From contig NC_084888.1 of NCBI RefSeq assembly GCF_958979055.1, positions 4,978,001-5,042,000 of the forward strand: DNA of 64,000 nucleotides, given 5' to 3'. Below the pieces are notes generated by a model. That model saw only the letters and a program-made list of their open reading frames with translations, did no database searches and had not been told where the DNA came from. Positions 1 through 11,099 of this stretch are shown here, one piece after another (position 1 is the stretch's first letter; every line of letters starts with the position of its first letter). The position numbers and the translations under genes were made by a program. The stretch comes from Alnus glutinosa (taxonomy: Eukaryota > Streptophyta > Magnoliopsida > Fagales > Betulaceae).

Positions 1-162
1 TCAATTACTAAGACCCTTATTGTGGAATTGATGTTCTTTATAATTAGGGATTCCTTAAAATTTTCCTATTTCCTTAAGTCTGGCTGGGGTTGTAAGAGAG
101 CTCTCTTTTTTGAGTAAAGAGCCCACCCACCCAAACAAATTGTTCGGAAATGGGAGATCCAC
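1..162. other. intergenic, nothing recognised
   Basis: Short AT-rich flank at the window edge. I see no coding or repeat signal here. Confidence 0.4.
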
Positions 163-640
163 ATCAGGGAAAAACTTTACTTAACCTTTCTAAACTTTCA
201 TTACTTATGCAATTATCATTCCAAAGTTTAAAAACTCTCAATTTAACATATCGAACTTCTAATTTTTTGCAATGTCACATTTTCGTTAGGTTTTTTTTGT
301 TAAATCCTAACATAGTTAGGGGTGTCTAAATTACCAAAATAGCCCCCTTTTTTTTAGAAAAAAAAGGGAGAAAATTACAAAAATTTAGGATTTGTCAAAA
401 TTTAACGAAATCTGCAAAAATATCTATGCTTGAGTCTTTGCAATTTTTTTTTTTTTTAATTTACAAAAAAGTAAGAGTATTTTAAAAAATTTGACATAAT
501 TAAACGAAAAATTTAGCTTAGTAGTGGTATTGCAAAAAGTAAAAAATTGAATACACTGAATTTAGATTTACTGAACTTTGAAAAGTAATTATAGAAATAG
601 TAAAAAATAGAGAGTAAGTAAAGTTTTTCTTCCGGATCAG
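163..640. repeat. foldback MITE-like element
   Basis: The left end carries GGGAAAAACTTTACTTAA and the right end carries its imperfect reverse complement (GTAAGTAAAGTTTTTCTT). The arms continue inward with matching text about AACTTT and ACTCTCAATTTAA-type segments. A second element with the same terminal text is found at 50.59-51.49 kb, so this is a dispersed family. No transposase is encoded, so it is a non-autonomous inverted-repeat element. The superfamily is not determined. Confidence 0.6.
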
Positions 641-2298
641 ACAAGACGTCAACGTCATAATTCTCTATAATTTTTTCTCCCTCTGCATTGAGAAAGAAAT
701 TTAAAAGAACGGAGATGAAAAGGTCAGGCTAAAAAAGGGGCTTATTGGCCTCCTCTTGGTCCGCGCGTCGTCACGGACAGTTCCACTCCTCTTTTATTAA
801 CAGGATTTCTGTTGTATTTGTTATTTTTGTGTTTGTTTGTTTGTTTTATTGGGCTTATTTGTTATATTCCTTTCGTCTAGTTTATCCATGTTTTGGTATT
901 TGGGTCCTTGTAACTCAATACACTTATGAAATCACCTTTAATGATGACTTTGACTTTGTGGCATCAGTGCCTCAAACCAAAAGGCCCGTATCTTTGAAAG
1001 CATTGCCCCCGCATACTTTCGTTCCTAGATTATAATTTGGATTGTCCAAGCCCTCTTGTTTTTGTATTTTTAATTTTTTGTTGTAATTGTTTATGATGTA
1101 CTTAAAATAAATAAATAAATTAAATTAAATTAAATGAGAACAGGAAGAGGTGGGAAAGGGGGGCAAAAAGGTTTTTAGTAATTAGTAGGCATTAAATATC
1201 AGGTATGTTGCTGATGAATGATGGCATCAGAATATTCATGTCATACAATAAAAGACTTGTTTGGCATCCCATGTCAAATCCATGCACGTGACAAACCTTC
1301 CCACGAATCAATGAAAAGTCAACACAGGAAAGACAAAAAAAAGCATGGGGAAGAATTGAAGGTGGTGGGGCAACTAAAATATGAATAAAATATAAGGATG
1401 AGACAAAATGGCTGACGTGGTGATACCTCGCCATCAAAGTTATATTCAGGTGTTCACCACCCAGGTTAAGTCACTTTTCGTTTATTTTGAATTAATTTCC
1501 CGATTCTGTCCCTCTCAGCCTATCACCCATACGGTATATTTCTTTTTTCTTTTTCTTGCTTCTCTTCTACTTCTTTTACTTTACATTGGGGCCATTGGCG
1601 TTTGCTTCACCGGATCCCTCCTCAAACAGACCAAATAAAGGTTTCGTTCATTCGACTTCTGCATTTAAATTGTCATTCACGGCTACCCTTTTCAATCATG
1701 ACTTTTGAGTCAATAAATTATTGAACCCCACTGAATTCTTATAAGAGAGATGAAGACATGGTTGACATATGACCCATCAAATGCATTGTCGAGCACATGT
1801 ATTAACAAAATAAACTGCTTTTTAACTTGTGTTTGAAAGCATTCTCTTAAAAGATTTTTCATTATTCTTTCTATTCGGATTAAGAATGAAAAAGATTATC
1901 TCTTGTAATTCATTTTTTCCTCATTAATTAGAAGAAAAAAAAACTACTATATCTCATGCATTACAAGACCGAGAAGAAAAAGTAAAATGATTTAGGTATT
2001 ATAGCTTTTATTACAATTTATTTGTAAAAAATAAAAATAAAATCATGTGATAGTCCCCATAAGTGCCATGTGAGTGAAAAAAAAATTAAGTAATAAAATT
2101 TAATAAATAAATTTAATTGTTTAATAATTGATATGGTAAGTGACAAATAGATTGTTACGTCTATTTATAAGAGATTTGTACTTTTTAATAAAAGTTTTAG
2201 TGGTCCTAACAAGATTCAAATAAAAAATATACGAAACCTTAATTTTTTTTTTTTTTAGTAATGCTACGTCTACCGTTTTCGGTCATGACTTTTGAGTC
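641..2298. other. intergenic, AT-rich, no supported gene
   Basis: Several short open frames exist, for example an ATG-started 76-codon frame at 1408-1638 with a hydrophobic run. None has recognisable homology, conserved splice structure or coding-like composition. At 1690-1750 there is a diverged partial copy of the start of the tandem repeat found at 2299 (ACTTTTGAGTCAATAAATTA and following). Confidence 0.5.
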
Positions 2299-3318
2299 AA
2301 TAAATTACTGAACCCGACTTAATTCTTATAAGAGAAATGTTACTTTACATTCTCATGTTTTTTTTTTTTCGTAAGCGTGACATTGCCAATTCTTAAGAAC
2401 GGACCCTTTTTGTTTAAATTTGTTTCGAAAAGTTTTCTCAAACTCAATTTAATAAATCGATATAAAACATGTGATTGTTATACCAAAATCACATGTGGAT
2501 CGATTTAATAATCTTATTTGAAAAAAATTTCGTCTAACCGAGTTTGCTTTGGGTGGGAGTTGTTGTTGATGACAAAACATTCTGTTTGGATTGGGTGAAA
2601 GCATGGAAAATATAGGCCAGGGAAGTGATCGTTTATTTCATGTAACTTGAATTGATCTTTTGTCACAAGATCGTGTGGATTATTGGAAAGTGAAAGATAA
2701 TTATAAATTACAATAATATCATTTTCGAACAGAGTTGCTGTAGTACTACATGTACACGCGCGCTTACGTACTAAAAGTTAATTAAATTAGATTCACTTCA
2801 AATCCAATAAATTACTGAACCCGACTTAATTCTTATAAGAGAAATGTTACTTTACATTCTCATGTTTTTTTTTTTTTTTTTTGTTAACGTGACATTGCCA
2901 TTTCTTAAGAACGGACCCTTTTTGTTTAAATTTGTTTCGAAAAGTTTTCCCAAACTCAATTTAATAAATCGACATAAAAAATGTGATTCTTATACCAAAA
3001 TCACATGTGGATCGATTTAATAATCTTATTTGAAAATTTTCGTCTAACGGAGTTTGCTTTGGGTGGTAGTTGTTGTTGATGACAAAACATTCTGTTTGGA
3101 TTGGGTGAAAGCATGGAAAATATAGGCCAGGGAAGTGATCGTTTATTTCACGTAACTTGAATTGATCTTTTGTCACAAGATCGTGTGGATTATTGGAAAG
3201 TGAAAGATAATTATAAATTACAATAATATCATTTTCGAACAGAGTTGCTGTAGTACTACATGTACACGCGCGCTTACGTACTAAAAGTTAATTAAATTAG
3301 ATTCACTTCAAATCCAAT
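2299..3318. repeat. tandem duplication of a ~507-bp non-coding unit
   Basis: Unit A (2299-2805) and unit B (2806 to about 3318) are nearly identical. Both begin AATAAATTACTGAACCCG, pass through a poly-T tract and end with CACTTCAAATCC. The differences seen are a longer T-run in B, a few substitutions and a 3-4 nt gap. The units abut with no spacer, as expected for unequal crossing-over or replication slippage. No coding potential is seen. Confidence 0.85.
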
Positions 3319-3665
3319 CAATTCTGACAATATCTTTTTGTTTAATCAATCATGTAGCTAATAATTAACGGACTGACACCTCCGTTTGGTAAAAAGAAAT
3401 TGATAATTAAGGGTGTACGTTTTTCAACGTAGGCAGGCCTAATAAAACTTGGTAACACGTCAAAAACTCTTCTCTCTAAATATAGTGTAAAATATTAAAA
3501 TATTAAGTGAAACGGAGACAAGTTCGTGACCTCAAGACTTTGTATATTATATCATATTAAATTATTATTTATATAAAAATTCAAACTAATAGGAATGAAT
3601 AAATTTTAGATATTTAATTTATATTATAACATCTTATAAAATGAAAAAAAAAAAAAAAAGCCTCT
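3319..3665. other. intergenic AT-rich
   Basis: AT-rich sequence with a 15-nt A-run near 3645. No gene or structured repeat recognised. Confidence 0.4.
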
Positions 3666-3674
3666 ACCTTATAC

Positions 3675-4100
3675 GAGTAGGGATGTATAAACAGTTATAA
3701 TCGACGGTTATTGACTAAAATCGTTAACCGCTTAAGAGGTTATTGTATTTTACCAACTGCAACCGCTAACCGCCTAGTCGAAGACGGTTATTTTTGTAAC
3801 TGCCGGTTAGCGGTTATTGTGTTTATAACCGACGGTTTTAAAACTGCTTTTTAATTTAAGTTTTAAGCTAGTTTTGGACCTGTTTTAGACTAGATTTTAA
3901 TTTTTTTAAAAAAGACTTTAATAATTTTTGAACCTGGCCTTTTGCCCAATTACAAATCTAAATATATACATATATATATATGGGAAGACAGTTAGCCATT
4001 ATTAACCACTTTTCACAAACCATATAACTGTTTTCGAAAGAGATTATGCGATTAGCGGTTTAATAACGATTATAACTATTCTGTTGGTACACTCATCGAT
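3675..4100. repeat. hAT-like MITE with TAACCGC motifs
   Basis: The element is full of alternating GGTTA and TAACCGC words (for example AACCGCTAACCGCC and its complement GGTTAGCGGTTA) and starts GGGATGTATAAACAGTTATA. The right end holds the reverse complement of a related end (TTATAACTATTCTGTTGGTACAC). Such GGTTAGCGGTTA-rich non-autonomous elements are common in plants. I could not define a clean 8-bp target duplication, so the hAT assignment is inference. Confidence 0.5.
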
Positions 4101-5232
4101 TACTCAGCATTGCGTAATATGTTTGGGAGGAATGGAGTATGGTAATTAAACTAGTGGAGGGGAGTAAGAAAAGACAAATTGGAATTGGCTAATATTTGTA
4201 CCTAGCCTCGTGCCCTTCTCGTCTCTTCCCTCTAATATAATCCAAATTGCTGACTGATATCATCGAGTACTTGATGTATTGTATCCACTTTTATTTTATT
4301 TCTTGCTCTTTTTTTTTTTTTTAAAAAAAAAAAAATTAACATTTCTGACGCAATAGACAATCACGTACATCCCATTTGCCCAATTTATGGTAGAAGGTGG
4401 TCAACAACTAAAAGTTTATAAAAAGAACAAATGAAGACAAAAGCAGAAAAGACCTCTCGCACCCAAATTCTGACGGGAAAATGTACCTCTTACTTCTGAG
4501 GCGGGCATATACATTAAATGGAATGAATCCCTGGGCACGCAATTGCTCACCAACACATGCACTGTGCCCTCTCTCTGTCTCTGGCCGCAGTCGATCAGTA
4601 CCCACTCAGTGGTCGCACCACCCTCCGTCACCTCGTCCCTTCCCTCCTTTTTGTCCCCCTCAAGGTCCCCCCCCCCCCCCCCCCCTCCCCTCCCCCATCT
4701 TTTTCCCACCACTTTCTTTCCTTCCTTCCTCTTAACATTCTTTTTCATCCACCCTAAGCGATGGCTGCGTGGCCACTCCCATTGGTTGGGAGTGGTTGTC
4801 CAATCGGCAACCACTTATTTTTTTCTTTTCAATATTTATTTATTATGATCAATGCGTGTAATAATTTTATTGGCGCAGACGTGGCTTCTAATGAAATTTG
4901 TCAAATTTTTTAATTGATTTTAATTCTAGGGAGTGATTTATAAATTAAGTTAACTACATGGATCTCTAAATTAATTTTAATACTAGATGAAATAATTTAT
5001 AATTTAAACCAATCACAAAACTTATAGTGCAAATTTTTATTTTTGAAACCTTATTACGAAAGGAAAGTACAGCAACATGCCATGTTATTCTATTATATTA
5101 TTAACATGCTGACATGTGTACACACCAAAGTTTTTAGATGCCAAGTCTCGAAAACATAAACATATCTTAAATACCATGCAAAGTATTTATTACTCCAATT
5201 AGTTAAAAATAAATACGACTATGAATAACACG
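4101..5232. other. intergenic with C/T-rich tract
   Basis: 4615-4745 is strongly pyrimidine-rich on the + strand and includes a run of 19 C (4667-4685). Overlapping short open frames here are low-complexity products of this tract and are not supported as genes. The rest is AT-rich. Confidence 0.5.
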
Positions 5233-5559
5233 GAGAACCGGTTGGATAGTTTTGGAGTGAAGTGATAGTGCAGTCAGGTCATAGGCCTGACGGCTAAAAC
5301 GGTTCGCACCCATCAGTCATAATTTCAGCCGAAGGTTAAGGTTTTGTCACTTCGAAATGAATGAATGAAAGAGGAGACGTTTGGCTCGTAAACCCCGTCA
5401 ATCCAAACGACTGTGCTTCGCAGGTGTTCCTACAAAGAACGGTGAAAGTATTGGGTGTGTGTCCGGCCGTACGGGAGTTGACTGGGAATAGCAGGTCGAT
5501 ACCTCTCTTCTCTCTCGACACTCGTGCGCGCTGATGCAAGGAAGGTTGAAGAAGGGGTA

Positions 5560-7180
5560 TTAATGAGCGAATCGAGAAACGAGGTGCTGAGGGCTTGAGT
5601 TTACGGGAATACCCTCCTGGCCAGCGGAGAAATTAGAGAGAAATAAAAATATACAACTGTCAATTACAAAGGGGAGGAGACAATGAGAATGCCAGAACGG
5701 TAACAGGGCCAATTAACTTGGCTCGTTTTTGCAATTTACCTGAACACCCTTTATTACTTCGAAACATGTTAAATAATTTTTTAACAACATTGCCATAAAA
5801 ATAAAAATTAGTATATCATTAAAAAAAATAAAAATAAAAATCCATCTGCTTTTGCATGAATTTCATTTTATTGAAGATAGCTTTTTGAAGAAGCTAAAGT
5901 TAAAGTGGTTCTTGTTAAAAACAAAAAAAATTCAAATCTAAAATGTTCATGGAACACGATTCATATTACATGCATGTCTACTCAACATAATGCATGGTAG
6001 GATGTCAAAAAATTATGTTAAAATATATTGTAATACACAATTAAAAACTCGTTACGTTTTTGTTTGATGTAAACCGTATATATAATGACTCGTCATTAAG
6101 ATAGTTTTAAGTGATATTTACACCGATATTTGAGATATTATTACTTCACAAAATATTGACGTATTTATCGACAATCCTATAATATAAAGATATTTCTCTG
6201 TCATCAAGAGATGTTTAAAAATTTATCGATGACCTCGTAACGTATTTAATGATATTTTCTATCAATTAGGAAGGAGGAGATTTAAAATTTGACTCATCGT
6301 GATTTTAGATTTATAAAGATAAGGCATTAATCTTCTATCCATTGTCCAAAAAAGAGAATGATTGTTATGCTTATCTCAAACTGGTAAATTTTATTACTAT
6401 TATTTTCTATTACTAATATCCAAGAAAAATGATTTACTATAAAAGAGATATGTAGTTATAAATGGAAAATTATCATCTCCATTTCATTTGAAACATATAA
6501 TTAAGATTTAAAATTGGTGCATTTAATTGTGTGCATGATGTCATATTATTTAAATTTTTAAAAAAAGGTTCTAACATTGACATAATTTATGCAATAACTT
6601 TAATTCTTGACCATGAAATTTGTATTTTTTTTCAATTCATTTAAAATTGAGAAAATCATATTTTGTTACGAAGAGCCGATCACAATTATTAAATAAAATT
6701 ATAATGAAAAACGTAATTGATTTAAACGCTTCTGGTAAAGTTGGATCGATAGGATGATTACTTCCACTTTAAACATTAATCATTTTGCACATCTTATCAT
6801 TGATATAAATATCAATCAAACATCAAGATAAAGTGATTGAAACAAATATTTATCTCTAATGAATGTTATAATCTCATATATATGAGTTAATCATGTTTTA
6901 TAATTGTTACCATGCACTGAAATCAAGTATTAGGGCAGAGGGCAGCTTGGTAATTTGACGACCTAAAGCTATAAGGAGATGACCGTCAAAAAAGGAGGGT
7001 ACTTTTGGCATTACGCGCAGACAGGACAGGGACAAAGAGGTAACTCAGAGACGCATTGAATTGTTGCTCAGAATAAGAGGTCCATATAAGGTTAATTTAC
7101 GCGTTACGAAAAATACCAAAAGTTTAGATCGGACGGCGATCGAGCACCACTCCCCCCAAATCTCAACGGTAGACATGAAA
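5560..7180. other. 5' flank of the first LBD gene
   Basis: Non-coding AT-rich sequence. The first part (5.65-5.95 kb) aligns by eye with 23.37-23.6 kb of copy 2. Much of 6.05-6.95 kb has no obvious counterpart there, so it is either an insertion in copy 1 or a deletion in copy 2. No gene seen. Confidence 0.5.
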
Positions 7181-7185
7181 ACTCA

Positions 7186-7192
7186 TATATAA
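7186..7192 (+). promoter_or_regulatory. possible TATA box of LBD36-like copy 1
   Basis: TATATAA sits upstream of a CT-rich leader-like region and about 380 nt before a proposed 5'-UTR donor site. The transcription start is not known, so this is inference from spacing and composition only. Confidence 0.3.
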
Positions 7193-7567
7193 CATTGACG
7201 TCGACGCCATGGTATCATCCCTCTTCTTCCTTTTTTCCCTCTTCATATTGATTTTATTTTTTTATTTTTTTGACATACTTCAAAACATTTTATTTTTCTC
7301 TGACGGGATCGTGAAACTCGAAGATCGGATCAAGCGCTCTCTCGCACACGAACCCTAGACTGTAGAGCTCTCTCTATCTCCATTTTGCAGTAGTTCGTTG
7401 AGTAGTCTCTCCCCGCAAACGTCGACGTTTTCGGTTCTCAGAGTCTATGTTTTCTCGCAGGTGTTTCATGGCGTTGGAAGGCACCGCCGAGAAAGAGAGG
7501 GAAAGAGAGAAGGGCCCGAGACGTTGATCCGAACGGAGTTCAGCGAAATCCAAAAGGTTAACCTGAG

Positions 7568-8336
7568 GTGAGATTCTGATCTTTCTTTGAGTCTTCCACG
7601 CTTTAATTTTGGTCGTTTATGGCAAAAAAAATGAACAAATAAATAAAAATCTCGTTGTTTGGATACTTTCGGGCTCAAGAAGATTTGCGTGATTTGCTTT
7701 TGAGCTTTGATTTTTCATCAAAATGGATCTAGAAAGATCTGCACGCCAATAAATTTCCTTTTGTTCTGAGACGGTGTAGGTTTCCGAGAGAGAGAAGAGA
7801 GCTTCTTCTTGACGCCGTTTCTTTTGGTTTTTGCATTTCTGGTAATTTCACACCGATTAGTTCTCGTTTCATTGTTTTCTGTTCCACTGTCGCTCTCTTT
7901 CTCTTTCTCTAGTGCAGTGGAAGCCTTTGTTTGATTCCAAAACGATTCGTTTTGGTTTGGTTCAATTTTTCCTTCTTCTTGCACTATGAGCCGCTTCGTC
8001 TTCCTTTCTCTCCTTGCTGTTCTCAGTATAAAGCCAACTGTTTGATTTATGTGAATCAGTCTTTGACTCATCATGTCGGTCTTGTCTCCTCATTAGCTTC
8101 GATTATGAGACGCCTTTAATGACTCTCATTTACGGAGTAAATGAAGCTTCTCTGAACCAACCCCTCACTCTCTCCTTTGATCCCTCATTTCAATGCCTTC
8201 CTCGTTATTATTTAATTAGTAGTAAACAAAACAGACGCACTCTCTCTAAACATCGCTTTCTCTCTGTATCTATCATTCATGAGAAGAAGTCTATTTGTCT
8301 TTTTGTATAATCACATGGATATTCATTAATTTTCAG
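7568..8336 (+). other. probable 5'-UTR intron of LBD36-like copy 1
   Basis: The donor CCTGAG/GTGAGATTC and the acceptor CAATTTTCAG-type site just before the start codon are both kept in copy 2 (24699-25317). The sequence between is T-rich and has diverged more than the flanks. Conservation of both splice signals in the two copies is the argument. No transcript evidence is available. Confidence 0.5.
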
Positions 8337-8385
8337 TTTTTTTTTTTTTTTTGGTTTTTGAGGGGGAGTAAAAGAGAGAGAGGAA

Positions 8386-9440
8386 ATGTCGTCATCGAGC
8401 TCACCGTGCGCGGCGTGCAAATTTCTGAGGCGGAAGTGCACGCAGGAGTGCGTGTTCGCGCCGTATTTCCCACCGGACCAGCCGCAGAAGTTCGCGAACG
8501 TGCATAAGGTCTTCGGCGCCAGCAACGTGGCAAAGCTGCTCAACGAGCTGAACGCGACGCAGCGCGAGGACGCCGTGAACTCGCTCGCCTACGAGGCCGA
8601 GGCGCGCCTGCGGGATCCCGTCTATGGCTGCGTGGGCCTCATCTCCATTCTCCAGCACAGGCTCAAGCAGGTTCAGACCGATCTCATCAATGCCAAGAAG
8701 GAGCTAGCCACCTACATTGGCCCTCAGGCCATGCTACCCATTATGCAACCGCAGGGGTTCATACCCCAACAACAGGTACTGATAATTGTACGATGAATTA
8801 TCAGTTTTTTTACAAAAGTTTGATTAGTAGGGAACGGTGAATTTAATAGGTTTAACTATTATTTTAGGTGCACCCGGGGAATCCTTCGTCCTCAGCCGCG
8901 GTGTTACCGTACAACATGTCGCCGATGCTGGGCATTCCCGCTGGGGCTCCCACACATGGTGGCCAATTGGTGATTCGCGAGCCACAGACCCAGCCTCAGC
9001 ACCAGCACCACCAGCACCAGATATTTGAGGCTCAGCAATTGGCTGCGGCTGTGGCTGCGAGAGAGCAGCAGGAGATTTTGCGGACATATGAGCAGCAGCA
9101 GCAACAACAACAGCAACAGCAGCAGCCGGAGCTTGTGAGGTTCAACAGTGGGTTCGACCCGGCTGTGGCGGGCGGTTCGGTCACTGCGAGTGGGTTCAAT
9201 CAGATGAATGTTGCTGGTGGTGGTGTTATGTCGCCTTCGCTGGCTCTGGCCACGTTTGAAAACCCTTACCAGATTCAACCACACCAAGGGGAACATCACG
9301 GCCATCCTCACCACCATCCTCTTCAGGCCCAGCTCTTGCTCCAACCAGTACAACAGCAACAGGGCCAGCAAACGCAGCAAGCCCAGGCGCAGGCTAAGTC
9401 GGAAAGCGAGGAGGGTAGGGGTGTTGGTCCGTCTTGTTGA
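8386..9440 (+). CDS. LBD36: LOB-domain transcription factor, LBD36/ASL1-like (copy 1)
   Basis: Two exons, 8386-8775 and 8868-9440, joined in phase 0 across GTACTG...TTTTAG, give 320 residues. The N-terminus holds the class I LOB domain: the zinc-finger-like C-block CX2CX6CX3C (CAACKFLRRKCTQEC), the GAS block (FGASNVAKLLNEL) and a leucine-repeat coiled coil (about residues 85-110). The C-terminus is rich in Gln and His, with 11 consecutive Gln, the segment IFEAQQLAAAVAAREQQ and an ESEEGR ending. These tail features recall Arabidopsis LBD36/ASL1, a relative of AS2. LBD proteins are plant-specific nuclear DNA-binding regulators of organ boundaries. The start was chosen as the first ATG of the LOB frame, preceded by a purine-rich leader. 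All conserved LOB residues appear intact, so this is probably the functional paralogue of the pair. Confidence 0.93.
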
Positions 9441-9504
9441 TCTGTTTTTTGTTCTGAAAGCTCTTAACCTTCCCGCTTTTTCATCAAACCAATTTTCATT
9501 CTAG

Positions 9505-10855
9505 GTATGATACTTTTATCTTTCTGTCTTACTGTGGTTTAGATATGCCTGTGCACATGAGCGTTTTTTTTTTTAATACATTTTACTGATAACCCTTCTG
9601 CTAGATGATTTCGTTTGTGAACTAGGCCTGTGCACATGAGGATTTCTGAGTGGTAGATGCTGTGCAATTAATGAATAGTTTGATCCTTTCATGTGATAAC
9701 ATGGAATAGGATCCTTGTCCTGATAATATAGGCTTGTCTTTTCATAAATTGGGTAATCTCCATTGGTGGCAGGGGAAAGTCAAAATTACTCTTTGTTGCA
9801 TAGAGCAGGCTAGAGCCGGTTAAAGGAATTATTGTCTTTTTCACCCATCAGTTATCAGTAGCACTCCATCCGAAGTAGCAGCCTCAGATTTCACTTGCTC
9901 GATCACTTTCTTCTCTTCAAATTTTTTCTTCTTTGTAAATGTCTTAATTTATTTTGTGGAACATATGTTTCCATCATGTTTAGGTAACGACGAATGAGCT
10001 GAGTGCCGTGTAATGTGTTGTTTTGTTTGGGTTAACTAGACACATTAATAGCGTGTTTCAAATTGTGATCCTAGAAGAATCTTATGTGTTAACCATCGGA
10101 CAAAAATGAGGTAGCTAATTAAAGGCGTTTATATAAAGGGTACTTGGTTGGAAAATCTATTCATGAAATTGACTTATGTGCTTTTATCTGCTCTCCCTCG
10201 TGTTCTAAAGACAAAATTACCCTCTTATTTTGTTCTGCCCTACGTAACTATACCCAATTAAACGCTCCAATGGAGAAGGGTATTTCCATGAATAGGTTCA
10301 AACTGTCGCCTCATTTGGTTAGGTTGCCTTTTTTTCCTATAACTAGCTAATTTTTTAGTTGCCCATAGAAATATGAACTTGGTTATTTGTTAAGGGCATT
10401 TGGTGTATGACTTGCATTATTTCGTGTGAGAGTATAGAAACTATGAAGTCTTGTGACTTGAAAATGGAGTATATTATATGGCATTACCCTTTTTGTTTAG
10501 TTTCTAAATAAAAATATTATATACTACACCGTCATCCATCATACGACTCACATTCTATTGGATTGATATAACAGTATGAGATACAATTAGAATGAAGATC
10601 ATTTAGTATACAGCATTACTCATTTCTATAACACTGGGATATTACTTCCTTATAACAATGAAATGAACAATATACACTTATTTGTTCATGCCTTTCCTTT
10701 TATTTTTTCTAGGCTTATTAAATATTGACCTTTAGACATATATTATACATGAATATATTGTTATTTGGACTCTGAGGTCTGAACACTTCAATATTTGCAT
10801 AATTAAGCACGTTTTAATACTTTTTCCACCTTTATTTTTCTTCCTTCCTTTGCAG
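9505..10855 (+). other. possible 3'-UTR intron of LBD36-like copy 1
   Basis: A donor-like TTCTAG/GTATGA lies 64 nt after the stop codon. A strong polypyrimidine tract ending TTTGCAG precedes a block (AATCTAAAGATCCAAAGTCT) shared with copy 2. Copy 2 keeps both sites (26473 and 27784). An intron downstream of the stop is unusual. No transcript data are available to confirm it. Confidence 0.35.
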
Positions 10856-10875
10856 TTCGTGTTTGACGCATACAA

Positions 10876-10879
10876 GTGA

Positions 10880-10911
<32 letters not shown>

Positions 10912-10918
10912 GGGGGGG
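10876..10918 (+). repeat. GA microsatellite ending in a G-run
   Basis: An (AG)n tract followed by nine G. Copy 2 at the equivalent place has only a short GAGAGGGG, so the expansion is specific to copy 1. Confidence 0.7.
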
Positions 10919-11099
10919 TTCAATCTAAAGATCCAAAGTCTGCATTTTTTCGGGGGATTCGAAGAAGACTTTCCTGGGAGACACATTTTAAAATGTAGGA
11001 TCTGCATTGGTCTTCGAGTACAGTTTTTTTTTTTTTTTTTTTTTTTCAATTTTTGGATCATCAGTAGTGATATGGTACATCCTTATAAAATGTAAATCA

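Noticed and set aside
1408..1638. ATG-started hydrophobic 76-codon frame
   Set aside because: No recognised family, no splice context and T-rich composition that gives Phe/Leu by chance.
4416..4848. Overlapping frames on both strands around 4.5-4.8 kb
   Set aside because: They are driven by a C/T-rich tract with a C19 run, giving Pro- or Gly-rich text without homology.
8401..9380. Long minus-strand frames opposite the LBD genes (also at 25360-26347)
   Set aside because: They are Leu- or Arg-rich shadows of the GC-rich and CAG-rich LBD coding strand, with no domain.
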